In this document: positions 1 through 6,018 of the stretch, piece by piece
Position numbering within the stretch: the stretch's first letter is position 1
Layout of the letters: every line of letters begins with the position of its first letter
Assembly: GCA_047629975.1 (NCBI GenBank)
Contig: JBLHUT010000036.1
Span: forward strand, 1 to 17,828
From: JBLHUT01 sp047629975
GTDB taxonomy: Bacteria > Pseudomonadota > Alphaproteobacteria > Rhodobacterales > Rhodobacteraceae
DNA: 17,828 nucleotides
Direction of reading: 5' to 3'
Translations under genes and position numbers: made by a program
Notes under the pieces: model-generated
Seen by the model: the letters and a program-made list of their open reading frames with translations, nothing else
What the model was told of the DNA's origin: nothing
Database searches by the model: none

Positions 1-97
1 CGCCAAGGTCAAAAACCAATGCAGGGTCAGCGAGGGCTGCTCCGGCAGTGAGTGCCATGGCGGCTGTCGCGCCAAGGAACGTGCGCATGAATGTCAT
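1..97 (-). CDS. BMP-family ABC transporter substrate-binding protein, N-terminal fragment (runs off left edge)
   Basis: Only the first 32 codons are present. The ATG at 95-97 follows an AGGAG at 105-109, a good ribosome-binding site. The protein opens with a short charged segment (MTFMR), then a small hydrophobic run rich in Ala and Leu, then an Ala-Leu-Ala-Asp signal peptidase I-type site, so export to the periplasm is expected. The mature start, DPALVFDLG, resembles the start of BMP/Med-family solute receptors (purine nucleoside or related solute ABC transporters), which usually continue with a GGKFDKSFNE-like stretch that is cut off here. The family call rests on about ten mature residues, so it is likely but not proven. 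The substrate cannot be told from this fragment. Confidence 0.6.
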   Translation of the reverse strand, partial: MTFMRTFLGATAAMALTAGAALADPALVFDLG

Positions 98-120
98 GTG
101 ATATCTCCTGTAGGTGATTT

Positions 121-137
121 CGGGTGTTTTGAACCCG
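121..137 (-). repeat. Small inverted repeat in the leader of the BMP-family gene
   Basis: CGGGT at 121-125 pairs with ACCCG at 133-137 around a 7-base loop. It lies about 24-40 bases before the start codon, inside the presumed 5' leader. It may be a small leader hairpin. No known riboswitch could be recognised. Confidence 0.3.
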
Positions 138-177
138 TGCGTGTCGATTTCAGGCCCAAAGCCGAACCTCTGACCCG

Positions 178-206
178 ATAAGGCCGCAGCACTCGGGAAG
201 GGTCAA
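178..206 (-). promoter_or_regulatory. Possible sigma70-like promoter for the BMP-family gene
   Basis: On the minus strand TTGACC (201-206) is a good -35. With a 17-base spacer it is followed by CCTTAT (178-183), a poor -10. It lies between the rimI stop and the BMP start, where a promoter is expected because the gap is 166 bases. This is a weak call based on motif and position only. Confidence 0.25.
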
Positions 207-263
207 CTGCTTTTTAGGAAAACACGGGCGGTATCGTCCTTAAAGTCAATATCTGCCACGATG

Positions 264-692
264 TTACGCCGATCGAACCGGCCCGACGAAGCGCGTAAAT
301 ACAAACGCGTCAATCCGTCGGCTGTCAGGGGCTTTGTAATAAGCGCGCCTGTGTCCCACGCGCTTGAAACCGGCGGTATGATACAGCGCAATGGCGGCTG
401 TATTTTCTGAACTGACTTCAAGAAAAACAGAGGACGCCCCTTTGGCTTGCAGGTGCGCAATAAAACGGTCCAGCAATCCGCGCGCGATGCCACGGCGACG
501 GTGTGCGGGATCGACGGCAAGGGTCAGGACCTCGGCCTCGTCTGCGATCAATCGTCCGATGACGAAACCACCCGCACTGCACAGCACGAAACTCCCCGGG
601 GCTGCGAGCGTCGCGTCGAATTCGGCCTCTGACCACGGGCGGGGGGTGTCAAAGGCGGCCGCATGCAACAGCGCCATTTCGGCGGGCGTCAT
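264..692 (-). CDS. rimI: Ribosomal protein S18-alanine N-acetyltransferase (GNAT)
   Basis: This 142-residue single-domain GNAT enzyme transfers acetyl from acetyl-CoA, in the RimI family to the N-terminal alanine of ribosomal protein S18. Visible motifs are the acetyl-CoA-binding loop RRRGIA (65-70) after the beta strand LTLAVDP, LEVSSEN (91-97), ALYHTAGF (102-109) and a YY pair (118-119); all are typical RimI features at its usual length. The ATG overlaps the tsaB stop by four bases (ATGA), which implies translational coupling. The pairing with tsaB is common in bacteria and supports RimI over a generic GNAT. The S18 substrate is inferred from the family. Confidence 0.88.
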   Translation of the reverse strand: MTPAEMALLHAAAFDTPRPWSEAEFDATLAAPGSFVLCSAGGFVIGRLIADEAEVLTLAVDPAHRRRGIARGLLDRFIAHLQAKGASSVFLEVSSENTAAIALYHTAGFKRVGHRRAYYKAPDSRRIDAFVFTRFVGPVRSA

Positions 693-1360
693 GACAAGAT
701 CAGGGGGGCGGGGTCACGCGGTGGCGCCGCATCTGCCGCTCGAAGGTAGAGCGGGGCAGGGCGTTCGAGGGTCTGCGGAGCGGCCTGTGCAAGACGGCGT
801 GTGGCGATGCGGGCGATGGCGACGGCCTCGGAATATGCCGGCTTTGCCATTTTGGCGTTCAGGATGCCGGCAACAGGTTCCGCCGCCGTCCCGACGCAGG
901 TCAGGTTCGGGGCTGCATAGTCAAAAAAGGGCAGGTCCGCGACGGGCATGAACGCCGGCGCGGTGGCGTAATCCGCCCCGAAGCCTTGCAAATAGATCTG
1001 ACCGCGCCGTGCATCCAGACATGCCAGAACAGGGCCTGAATGTCCTTCGGCCTGAACCTCAAGCAGTGACACGCCGATCGCGGGGATGCGCAGGCTCAAG
1101 GAAAGCCCCCGCGCTGCGGCGACCGAAATGCGGATGCCGGTGAAATTGCCCGGACCGATGCCCACACCCAGCGCCGATAGATCGGACAGGCCGATCCCGC
1201 CGTCCTTCAGAACGTCGCGCAACAGGTCCATCAACCGTTCGGCCTGACCCTTTGCCATCTCTTCATGGCGGGTGGCGATGATGGTGCCGTTGCACAGCAA
1301 AGCGGCCGCGCAATGCGCGGCCGATGTGTCAAAGCCCAGAATGTAGCCGTGATCAGACAC
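689..1360 (-). CDS. tsaB: tRNA threonylcarbamoyladenosine biosynthesis protein TsaB
   Basis: TsaB is a non-catalytic ASKHA-fold partner of TsaD (with TsaE) in the cytoplasmic complex that makes t6A at position 37 of ANN-decoding tRNAs. The N-terminus has the LGFDTSAAHCAAAL strand-turn typical of the fold, and the central GIGPGNFTGIRI stretch is the family hallmark. Length is about 223 residues, normal for TsaB. Two starts are possible: GTG at 1358-1360, chosen here, and an adjacent in-frame TTG at 1361-1363. Both overlap the 3' end of the nifU-like gene by 8-11 bases, so translation is likely coupled. The C-terminal half is more variable, with a Pro/Ala-rich tail. Confidence 0.9.
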   Translation of the reverse strand: MSDHGYILGFDTSAAHCAAALLCNGTIIATRHEEMAKGQAERLMDLLRDVLKDGGIGLSDLSALGVGIGPGNFTGIRISVAAARGLSLSLRIPAIGVSLLEVQAEGHSGPVLACLDARRGQIYLQGFGADYATAPAFMPVADLPFFDYAAPNLTCVGTAAEPVAGILNAKMAKPAYSEAVAIARIATRRLAQAAPQTLERPAPLYLRAADAAPPRDPAPLILS

Positions 1361-1916
1361 CAACAGGGCGCACTTCGGTCACTTCGGGAATGTAGTGCCG
1401 CAGCAAGTTCTCGATACCCATTTTCAGGGTCAGTGTCGAGGACGGGCAACCGGCACAGGCCCCTTGCATGTGCAAATAGACAACACCGCGCTCGAACCCG
1501 TGAAACGTGATGTCGCCGCCGTCCTGTGCCACAGCCGGACGCACGCGCGTATCAAGCAGTGTCTTGATCTGGACGATGATCTCGGAATCCTCGCCGCTGT
1601 GTTCGGCATGACCACCGGCGGCTTGTGCCTCGGCATCCATCACCGGCTGACCGGATTGGAAATGCTCCATCACAGCGCCCAGAATGGCGGGTTTTACGTG
1701 ATCCCACTCAAGCCCTTCTGCTTTGGTCACCGTGATGAAGTCACTGCCGAAAAATACACCGGTGATGCCGTCCACGGCAAAAATACGGGCGGCAAGTGGC
1801 GATTTGGTTCCCGCTTCGGGTGTTGGAAAATCGGCTGTTCCCGCCTCGAGCACGGTTTGACCCGGCAAAAACTTCAGTGTTGCCGGATTTGGCGTCGATT
1901 CAGTCTGGATGAACAT
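1353..1916 (-). CDS. NifU-like Fe-S cluster scaffold/carrier (Nfu type)
   Basis: This 187-residue protein has two domains. The N-terminal Nfu_N/HIRIP5-like domain (about 1-88) opens with MFIQTESTPNPATLKF, a family signature, and the C-terminal NifU domain (about 110-180) carries the CAGC motif (154-157) that holds a 4Fe-4S cluster between two subunits. It would carry clusters to apo-enzymes in the cytoplasm. The ATG at 1914-1916 follows AAGGGG with 7-base spacing. It is the first gene of nifU-tsaB-rimI; a sigma70-like promoter and an Irr-type palindrome lie upstream. The Met at 150 shortly before the CxxC is part of a normal family-like stretch. Family assignment is firm; client enzymes are unknown. 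Confidence 0.92.
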   Translation of the reverse strand: MFIQTESTPNPATLKFLPGQTVLEAGTADFPTPEAGTKSPLAARIFAVDGITGVFFGSDFITVTKAEGLEWDHVKPAILGAVMEHFQSGQPVMDAEAQAAGGHAEHSGEDSEIIVQIKTLLDTRVRPAVAQDGGDITFHGFERGVVYLHMQGACAGCPSSTLTLKMGIENLLRHYIPEVTEVRPVGV

Positions 1917-1942
1917 GCAGCAGCCCCTTTAGGTTTGAACGA

Positions 1943-1971
1943 TATATGTGATCGTCCAAGTGGATTGTCAA
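1943..1971 (-). promoter_or_regulatory. Sigma70-like promoter of the nifU-tsaB-rimI unit
   Basis: On the minus strand a perfect TTGACA -35 (1966-1971) is followed after 17 bases by CATATA (1943-1948) as -10; an overlapping TATATC at 1941-1946 is an alternative. Transcription would start about 20 bases before the nifU-like start codon. The perfect -35 and spacing make this the best housekeeping promoter in the window. Confidence 0.6.
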
Positions 1972-1975
1972 CTCT

Positions 1976-1990
1976 TTAGAACCGTTCTAA
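1976..1990 (-). promoter_or_regulatory. Irr-type iron control element (ICE-like palindrome)
   Basis: TTAGAAC-C-GTTCTAA is a perfect 7+1+7 palindrome. With flanking bases (1975-1991) it reads TTTAGAA-N3-TTCTAAG, one base short of the TTTAGAA-N3-TTCTAAA pattern I recall for the Irr box of alphaproteobacteria. It ends 4 bases upstream of the nifU -35. Irr is the heme/iron-responsive Fur-family regulator of these bacteria and often controls Fe-S and heme genes. The usp stop codon follows 5 bases away, so the site is confined to the intergenic strip. Confidence 0.6.
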
Positions 1991-1995
1991 GTCTG

Positions 1996-2451
1996 TTAGG
2001 TGACCGCCTCCAGACGTTCTTTCGACATCTCGCCGGGAACGATTGTAACCGGAATCGGCAGATCACCGGCCTGTTTGGTGATCGCACTTACCAACGGCCC
2101 GGGGCCGGACTTCTCATTGCTTGCCCCCAGCACAAGAACGCCGATCTCGGTATCTTCCTTGATTTGCGAGAAGATTTCGGGCACCGCGTCACCTTCGCGG
2201 ATTATCAGCTCCGGCTCGATGCCCTGTTTGTCGCGCATCCATTTGGCAAAGACCTCGAAATGGGCCTCGATGCGCTCGCGCGTCTCGGCACGCATCACAT
2301 CCCCGACCCCGATCCAGTGCTGGAACTCGTCAGGTGGAATAATCGAAATAATCGCGACCCCGCCGCCTGTGTTGGCGGCGCGCATCGCAGCAAAGCGCAT
2401 TGCATTCAGACACTCGCGCGTATCGTCCAAAACGACCATAAACTTGCGCAT
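1996..2451 (-). CDS. Universal stress protein (UspA family)
   Basis: This is a single-domain 151-residue Usp protein with the Rossmann-like alpha/beta fold. The first strand KFMVVLDDT (3-11) with its acidic residues and the late strand VLVLGAS (105-111) are typical. The usual ATP-binding loop G-x2-G-x9-G-S/T is degenerate here: G109-A-S is followed by N112 rather than Gly, so nucleotide binding is doubtful. Gly/Pro residues continue through 116-119 and Ser122 aligns with the final S/T. The ATG (2449-2451) has a GAGGGGG-type ribosome-binding site 7 bases away. It lies between trpS and the nifU-like gene on the same strand, with 99- and 79-base gaps. Its stress role is inferred from the family. 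Confidence 0.85.
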   Translation of the reverse strand: MRKFMVVLDDTRECLNAMRFAAMRAANTGGGVAIISIIPPDEFQHWIGVGDVMRAETRERIEAHFEVFAKWMRDKQGIEPELIIREGDAVPEIFSQIKEDTEIGVLVLGASNEKSGPGPLVSAITKQAGDLPIPVTIVPGEMSKERLEAVT

Positions 2452-2461
2452 ACCGGATCCC

Positions 2462-2472
2462 CCTCAGTGAGG
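2462..2472 (-). promoter_or_regulatory. Small palindrome overlapping the usp ribosome-binding site
   Basis: CCTCA-G-TGAGG forms an 11-base palindrome. On the usp mRNA a 4-bp stem with a 3-base loop (CCUC-ACU-GAGG) would pair part of the GAGGGGG Shine-Dalgarno. The stem is short, so any effect on translation is speculative. Confidence 0.25.
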
Positions 2473-2497
2473 CTGACAGTATTGACCGCGCAATTGG

Positions 2498-2527
2498 CGG
2501 CTGGCAATGACTTTGTCATGCCAGCCG
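2498..2527 (-). terminator. Strong hairpin 3' of trpS (no clear U-tract)
   Basis: CGGCTGGC (2498-2505) pairs with GCCAGCCG (2520-2527), and ATGAC (2507-2511) with GTCAT (2515-2519), leaving one bulged A and a TTT loop: 13 base pairs in all. It starts 24 bases after the trpS stop on the minus strand. No run of U follows, so it may be a poor intrinsic terminator, a 3' end stabiliser, or a processing signal between trpS and usp. Confidence 0.5.
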
Positions 2528-2550
2528 CAGTGTTCGTGCTCCGGCCCTGT

Positions 2551-3603
2551 TCAGAGCGGTTTTGCCCCGACCATACCGACAATATCGTAGGCCTGTGCCA
2601 GAATTGGGCTGGCGATCACGCGCGCCCGCTCGGCACCGCGCGCCAGAAGCTTGTCTATTTCCTCGGGGTCTTTCATCAGACGCGCCATTTCGGTGCTGAT
2701 CGGGGCCAGCTTGGCAACTGCCAGATCGGCAAGCAGCGGCTTGAACTGGCCGAATTGCTGGCCTGCGACCTCGGCAATAACGGCCTCCGGAGACTGGTCG
2801 TTGAGGGCGGCATAGATGTTGATCAGGTTGCGGGCGTCGGGGCGCCCGTCCAGCCCTTCGAGGGTATCGGGAAGCGGTTCGGGGTCGGTCTTGGCCTTGC
2901 GGATCTTTTTGGCAATGGTATCCGCGTCATCGGTCATGTTGATGCGGCTGGCGTCGGAGGGATCGCTTTTCGACATCTTCTTGGTGCCATCGCGCAACGA
3001 CATCACACGGGTTGCGGCCCCTTCGATAACCGGCTCGGTGATCGGAAAGAAATCCACCCCGAAATCATTGTTGAACTTTGCACCGATGTCGCGCGTCAAC
3101 TCGAGATGCTGCTTCTGGTCGTCGCCGACGGGCACGTGGGTTGCGTGGTACACCAGAATATCGGCCGCCATCAACGCAGGATAGGCCAGAAGCCCGAGCG
3201 AGGCGTTTTCGGAATTCTTGCCGGCCTTGTCCTTCCACTGCGTCATCCGGTGCATCCAGCCCATGCGCGCGACACAGTTGAAGATCCACGCAAGCTGCGC
3301 GTGTTCGGGAACCTGACTTTGATTGAACAGAATCGACCGCTCCGGATCGATGCCCGCGGCAATGAATCCTGCGGCCAGCTCGCGCGTGTTGCGCCGAAGT
3401 GCTGCGGGGTCCTGCCAGACGGTGATGGCGTGCAGGTCAACCATGCAATACACGGTTTCAAAGCTGCCTTCGTCTTGCATATCGACAAAGCGTTTCATCG
3501 CGCCAAGGTAGTTTCCCAGCGTCAAACCACCCGAAGGCTGGATGCCTGAAAAAACGCGTTTCGTAAATTTGGTCGTTGGTTTATCTGCAGGGGCGTCTTG
3601 CAT
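2551..3603 (-). CDS. trpS: Tryptophanyl-tRNA synthetase
   Basis: This class Ic aminoacyl-tRNA synthetase charges tRNA-Trp with tryptophan at the expense of ATP. The HIGH-equivalent motif PSGGLTLGN (23-31) and the KMSKS loop (209-213, within KKMSKSDPS) are both intact, and the length of 350 residues is normal for a bacterial TrpRS with a slightly extended N-terminus. An in-frame ATG four codons upstream (3613-3615) exists, but the GGAG at 3610-3613 overlaps it and is ideally spaced (6 bases) for the ATG at 3601-3603, so the inner start was chosen. It is divergent from the rhomboid-like gene; a strong hairpin follows the stop. Confidence 0.95.
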   Translation of the reverse strand: MQDAPADKPTTKFTKRVFSGIQPSGGLTLGNYLGAMKRFVDMQDEGSFETVYCMVDLHAITVWQDPAALRRNTRELAAGFIAAGIDPERSILFNQSQVPEHAQLAWIFNCVARMGWMHRMTQWKDKAGKNSENASLGLLAYPALMAADILVYHATHVPVGDDQKQHLELTRDIGAKFNNDFGVDFFPITEPVIEGAATRVMSLRDGTKKMSKSDPSDASRINMTDDADTIAKKIRKAKTDPEPLPDTLEGLDGRPDARNLINIYAALNDQSPEAVIAEVAGQQFGQFKPLLADLAVAKLAPISTEMARLMKDPEEIDKLLARGAERARVIASPILAQAYDIVGMVGAKPL

Positions 3604-3609
3604 GTGGCA

Positions 3610-3613
3610 CTCC
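3610..3613 (-). promoter_or_regulatory. Ribosome-binding site that decides the trpS start
   Basis: GGAG on the minus strand sits 6 bases before the ATG at 3601-3603 and overlaps the alternative upstream ATG at 3613-3615. This rules in favour of the shorter protein starting MQDAP. Confidence 0.6.
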
Positions 3614-3635
3614 ATCTGGATTTCCGGCTGCGGCT

Positions 3636-3664
3636 CGCTTATCGCTGTGGCAGCTTGCCGTCAA
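3636..3664 (-). promoter_or_regulatory. Possible sigma70-like promoter for trpS
   Basis: On the minus strand TTGACG (3659-3664) is a good -35 and, after exactly 17 bases, TAAGCG (3636-3641) is a weak -10. It lies in the 76-base divergent gap, 33 bases before the trpS start. Weak -10 elements are common in this group, so position and -35 carry the call. Confidence 0.4.
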
Positions 3665-3679
3665 CCAAAGGTCCCGCCC

Positions 3680-4381
3680 ATGTCGTTCGATCCCGATGCT
3701 TCCCCGTTCAACGCGCTGCCGCGTGTTGTGATCCTTCTTGCGCTGGCGATTGCGGGGGTCGAGCTTGTGTTCTGGGCGGCAGGTGTGGGGCTTGCCCAAG
3801 GGGTCAGCAGCCAAGGCGACGCGCTGCGCGGATACGCATTGCAGAACTATGCGTTCTTTCCGCAGGCCGTCGAGTGGATGTGGCTGAACGAGACGCTACG
3901 CGCCGATTTCGTGATCCGGTTTGTGACCTATCCGTTTGTGCACATGAACTTTATGCAGGCGCTTTTTGTGGCGGTCTTTGTGCTGGCGCTTGGAAAAATG
4001 GTTGGAGAGGTCTTTTCGGGCATGGCTGTGGCGGTGCTGTTTTTCGGGGCAGCAATCACGGGGGCCTTGGCCTATACGTTTTTAGTAAGCGATCCGCGCC
4101 CGTTGATTGGTGGCTTTCCGGGGGCTTACGGATTGATCGGGGGGTACACCTTCATCCTGTGGATGGGCTACGGTGCGGTCGGTGCGAACAAGTTCCAGGC
4201 CTTCCGGCTCATCGGATTTCTGCTGGGGATCCAGCTGTTGTTCGGGGTGCTGTTTGGCAGCAACAACGACTGGATTGCCGATTTTGCGGGATTTTTGACA
4301 GGGTTTTGCCTGTCAGTGATCGTCAGCCCGGGGGGCTTTGGCCGGATGATGCGCAAACTGCGTGGCCGTGCGGGCGCCTAA
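3680..4381 (+). CDS. Rhomboid-fold membrane protein lacking protease active-site residues
   Basis: This 233-residue inner-membrane protein has about six transmembrane segments (near 14-36, 92-110, 113-135, 147-163, 174-193 and 199-216). Against E. coli GlpG recalled from memory, the L1 region aligns well (VIRFVTYPFVH with VWRYFTHALMH), as do the GG-x-x-G-x-x-x-x-L-x-G-Y segment and the last helix. The catalytic positions are all changed: Ser201 of GlpG is Pro147 (GFPG instead of GxSG), His254 is Asp201, and the oxyanion residues His150 and Asn154 are Gln93 and Val97. It is therefore probably a pseudoprotease of iRhom/derlin type rather than a protease. The ATG at 3680 was chosen because it gives a normal N-terminus; an in-frame ATG at 3542 lies inside trpS. 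The SD is weak (AAAGG). Role unknown. Confidence 0.75.
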   Translation: MSFDPDASPFNALPRVVILLALAIAGVELVFWAAGVGLAQGVSSQGDALRGYALQNYAFFPQAVEWMWLNETLRADFVIRFVTYPFVHMNFMQALFVAVFVLALGKMVGEVFSGMAVAVLFFGAAITGALAYTFLVSDPRPLIGGFPGAYGLIGGYTFILWMGYGAVGANKFQAFRLIGFLLGIQLLFGVLFGSNNDWIADFAGFLTGFCLSVIVSPGGFGRMMRKLRGRAGA

Positions 4382-4395
4382 CCCCGTGTCATCAA

Positions 4396-4427
4396 GCCTG
4401 CGTTGAAGGCCTGCGTTGAAGGCCTGC
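4396..4427. repeat. Tandem 13-base repeat, about 2.5 copies
   Basis: GCCTGCGTTGAAG at 4396-4408 is repeated exactly at 4409-4421, then GCCTGC follows at 4422-4427. Weaker echoes (GCCAGCGTTG, GCCTGAAACG) continue to about 4457. It lies in the short convergent gap between the rhomboid-like gene and murJ. Probably a local slippage duplication; no function is visible. Confidence 0.7.
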
Positions 4428-4454
4428 CCCGAAAGCCAGCGTTGCAAGCCTGAA

Positions 4455-4486
4455 ACGAAAGTCCTCCCTGTCAGGCGGGCTTTCGT
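4455..4486. terminator. Hairpin between convergent rhomboid-like gene and murJ
   Basis: ACGAAAGTCC (4455-4464) pairs with GGGCTTTCGT (4477-4486) through 10 pairs including one G-U, with a 12-base loop. It overlaps the last codons of murJ and sits 74 bases after the plus-strand stop. It could serve both directions, but U-runs after the stem are poor on either strand. Confidence 0.45.
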
Positions 4487-6018
4487 CTCAGTGACTGGCG
4501 CAATTCGCGCAAATTGACAGCCCCCAAAGCCTGAGCCGCAATGAAATAGGTGACCATTCCTGTGGTGACCAACGCCAGCAACGCCCCGTACCGCAAGCCC
4601 GGTGTTTGAAAACTGTCACCCAGCAGCGATTTGGTGGCCAACAACACTCCGCCCATGATCACGGCTGCGATGAACACCCGCACACTGCGTTTGCGCAAAC
4701 GTGCGTCTGTGCGCGCCGCGTCGCCCATCTGTCGTGAGCCGTGCCACAACAGGGCAACCATAGCCCATCCTGCCAATGTGGTTGCCAGCGCCGCTGCGGC
4801 AAACCCGATCACGGGAGCCAGCAAAATCGCGATTGCGGCGTTCACGGCCATCGCCACCAATGCGAAACGGAACGGGCGGCGGGTGTCATGGCGCGCAAAA
4901 TACAGCGGTTGCAGGACCTTTTGCAGCACGAACGCCGGCAGCCCCGCGCCGTAGATCGCGGTCACCAGCGCCGTGGCCTGTGCGGCCTGCGCGTCAAATA
5001 GCCCGCGTTGATACAGCACCGATACGATGGGAAATGGCACCGTCATCAGGGCGATAGACGCAGGCACGGTCAGCAGCAGGGCGAATTCGGTTGCACGGTT
5101 GAACCCGTCCTGTCCGCCGCGTGTGTCTCCGGCCTCGAGTTTGCGCGACAGATCCGGTAGCAGAACCACACCGATGGCAATCGCAACAACCCCCAACGGC
5201 AGCTGATACAGCCGGTCGGCAAGGTTCAGGTACATGATCGCGCCGTCATAAAAACTGGCGACCTGTCGTCCGACCAGCAGGTTGATCTGCATCACTCCGC
5301 CAGCAAGCGCTGCTGGCCCCGCGATCAGGGCCAGCCGTTTCAATTCTGGCGTCATTCGCGGGCGGCGCGGCACCAGCCGGAAGCCCGCACGCGCCGCCGC
5401 CTTCCAGACCAGAACAAGTTGCGCAAACCCCGCCAGAGGCACGGCCCATGTCAGCGCCCAGCCAAAATCCCAGCCCATCGGCCCCGACAGCGCCATCGCG
5501 CCCACAAGAATGATGTTGAGCAGGACCGGAGCCGCCGCCGCCGCCACAAACCGGCCCGACGCATTGAGAACCCCCGACAGTAACGCCGCCAGTGAAATGA
5601 ACAGGATGTAGAAAAACGCAACACGGCCAAAACCGGTGGCCATTTCAAAACGGGCATCACCGGCAAATCCGCTGGCCATAGCAAGCACGAGCCACGGCAT
5701 CACGAGCTGCGCAAGGATGGTCACCAACAGCACGACCGCAGCCAGCCCCGCAAAGGCATCGCGCGCAAACCCCAGCGGGTCATCGCCGCTTTCGAGTTTT
5801 TTCGAAAACATCGGCACGAAGGCCATGTTGAACGCGCCTTCGGCAAAAAACCGTCGAAACATGTTCGGCAAGGCAAACGCCACCAGAAACGCCTCGCCCA
5901 CAGGTCCGTCGCCCAGTCGCGCAGCGATTGCAATGTCGCGCACAAACCCGAGCAGACGGCTGAGCATGGTCCACATGCCCACGGTCAGAAAACCGGAGAC
6001 GAGCCGTATCTTCGGCAT
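4471..6018 (-). CDS. murJ: Lipid II flippase MurJ
   Basis: MurJ moves the peptidoglycan precursor lipid II across the inner membrane. The 515-residue protein is hydrophobic throughout, fitting the 14-helix MOP-superfamily fold. Its N-terminus carries the family signature SRLLGFVRDIAIAARLG (20-36) and LPNMFRRFFAEGAFNMAFVP (50-69). R21, R27 and R55 match the essential arginines R18, R24 and R52 of the E. coli protein. The start ATG overlaps the glnD stop by one base (TGATG), so the two are translationally coupled. It is the last gene of lppC-glnD-murJ, and a convergent hairpin covers its 3' end. In Rhodobacterales a glnD-murJ-trpS neighbourhood is, from memory, common. Confidence 0.95.
   Translation of the reverse strand: MPKIRLVSGFLTVGMWTMLSRLLGFVRDIAIAARLGDGPVGEAFLVAFALPNMFRRFFAEGAFNMAFVPMFSKKLESGDDPLGFARDAFAGLAAVVLLVTILAQLVMPWLVLAMASGFAGDARFEMATGFGRVAFFYILFISLAALLSGVLNASGRFVAAAAAPVLLNIILVGAMALSGPMGWDFGWALTWAVPLAGFAQLVLVWKAAARAGFRLVPRRPRMTPELKRLALIAGPAALAGGVMQINLLVGRQVASFYDGAIMYLNLADRLYQLPLGVVAIAIGVVLLPDLSRKLEAGDTRGGQDGFNRATEFALLLTVPASIALMTVPFPIVSVLYQRGLFDAQAAQATALVTAIYGAGLPAFVLQKVLQPLYFARHDTRRPFRFALVAMAVNAAIAILLAPVIGFAAAALATTLAGWAMVALLWHGSRQMGDAARTDARLRKRSVRVFIAAVIMGGVLLATKSLLGDSFQTPGLRYGALLALVTTGMVTYFIAAQALGAVNLRELRQSLRRKPA

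Noticed and set aside
203..520. A 105-codon minus-strand open frame
   Set aside because: It overlaps rimI in another frame and has no ribosome-binding site or recognisable motif.
2481..2494. ATTG-N6-CAAT as a possible FNR/FnrL box before usp
   Set aside because: The FNR pattern TTGAT-N4-ATCAA requires specific inner bases and spacing. Here the TTG-to-CAA distance is two bases short.
1948..3549. A 533-codon plus-strand open frame
   Set aside because: It runs antisense through the clear usp and trpS genes. Such long antisense frames are common in GC-rich codon usage. No recognisable domain or ribosome-binding site.
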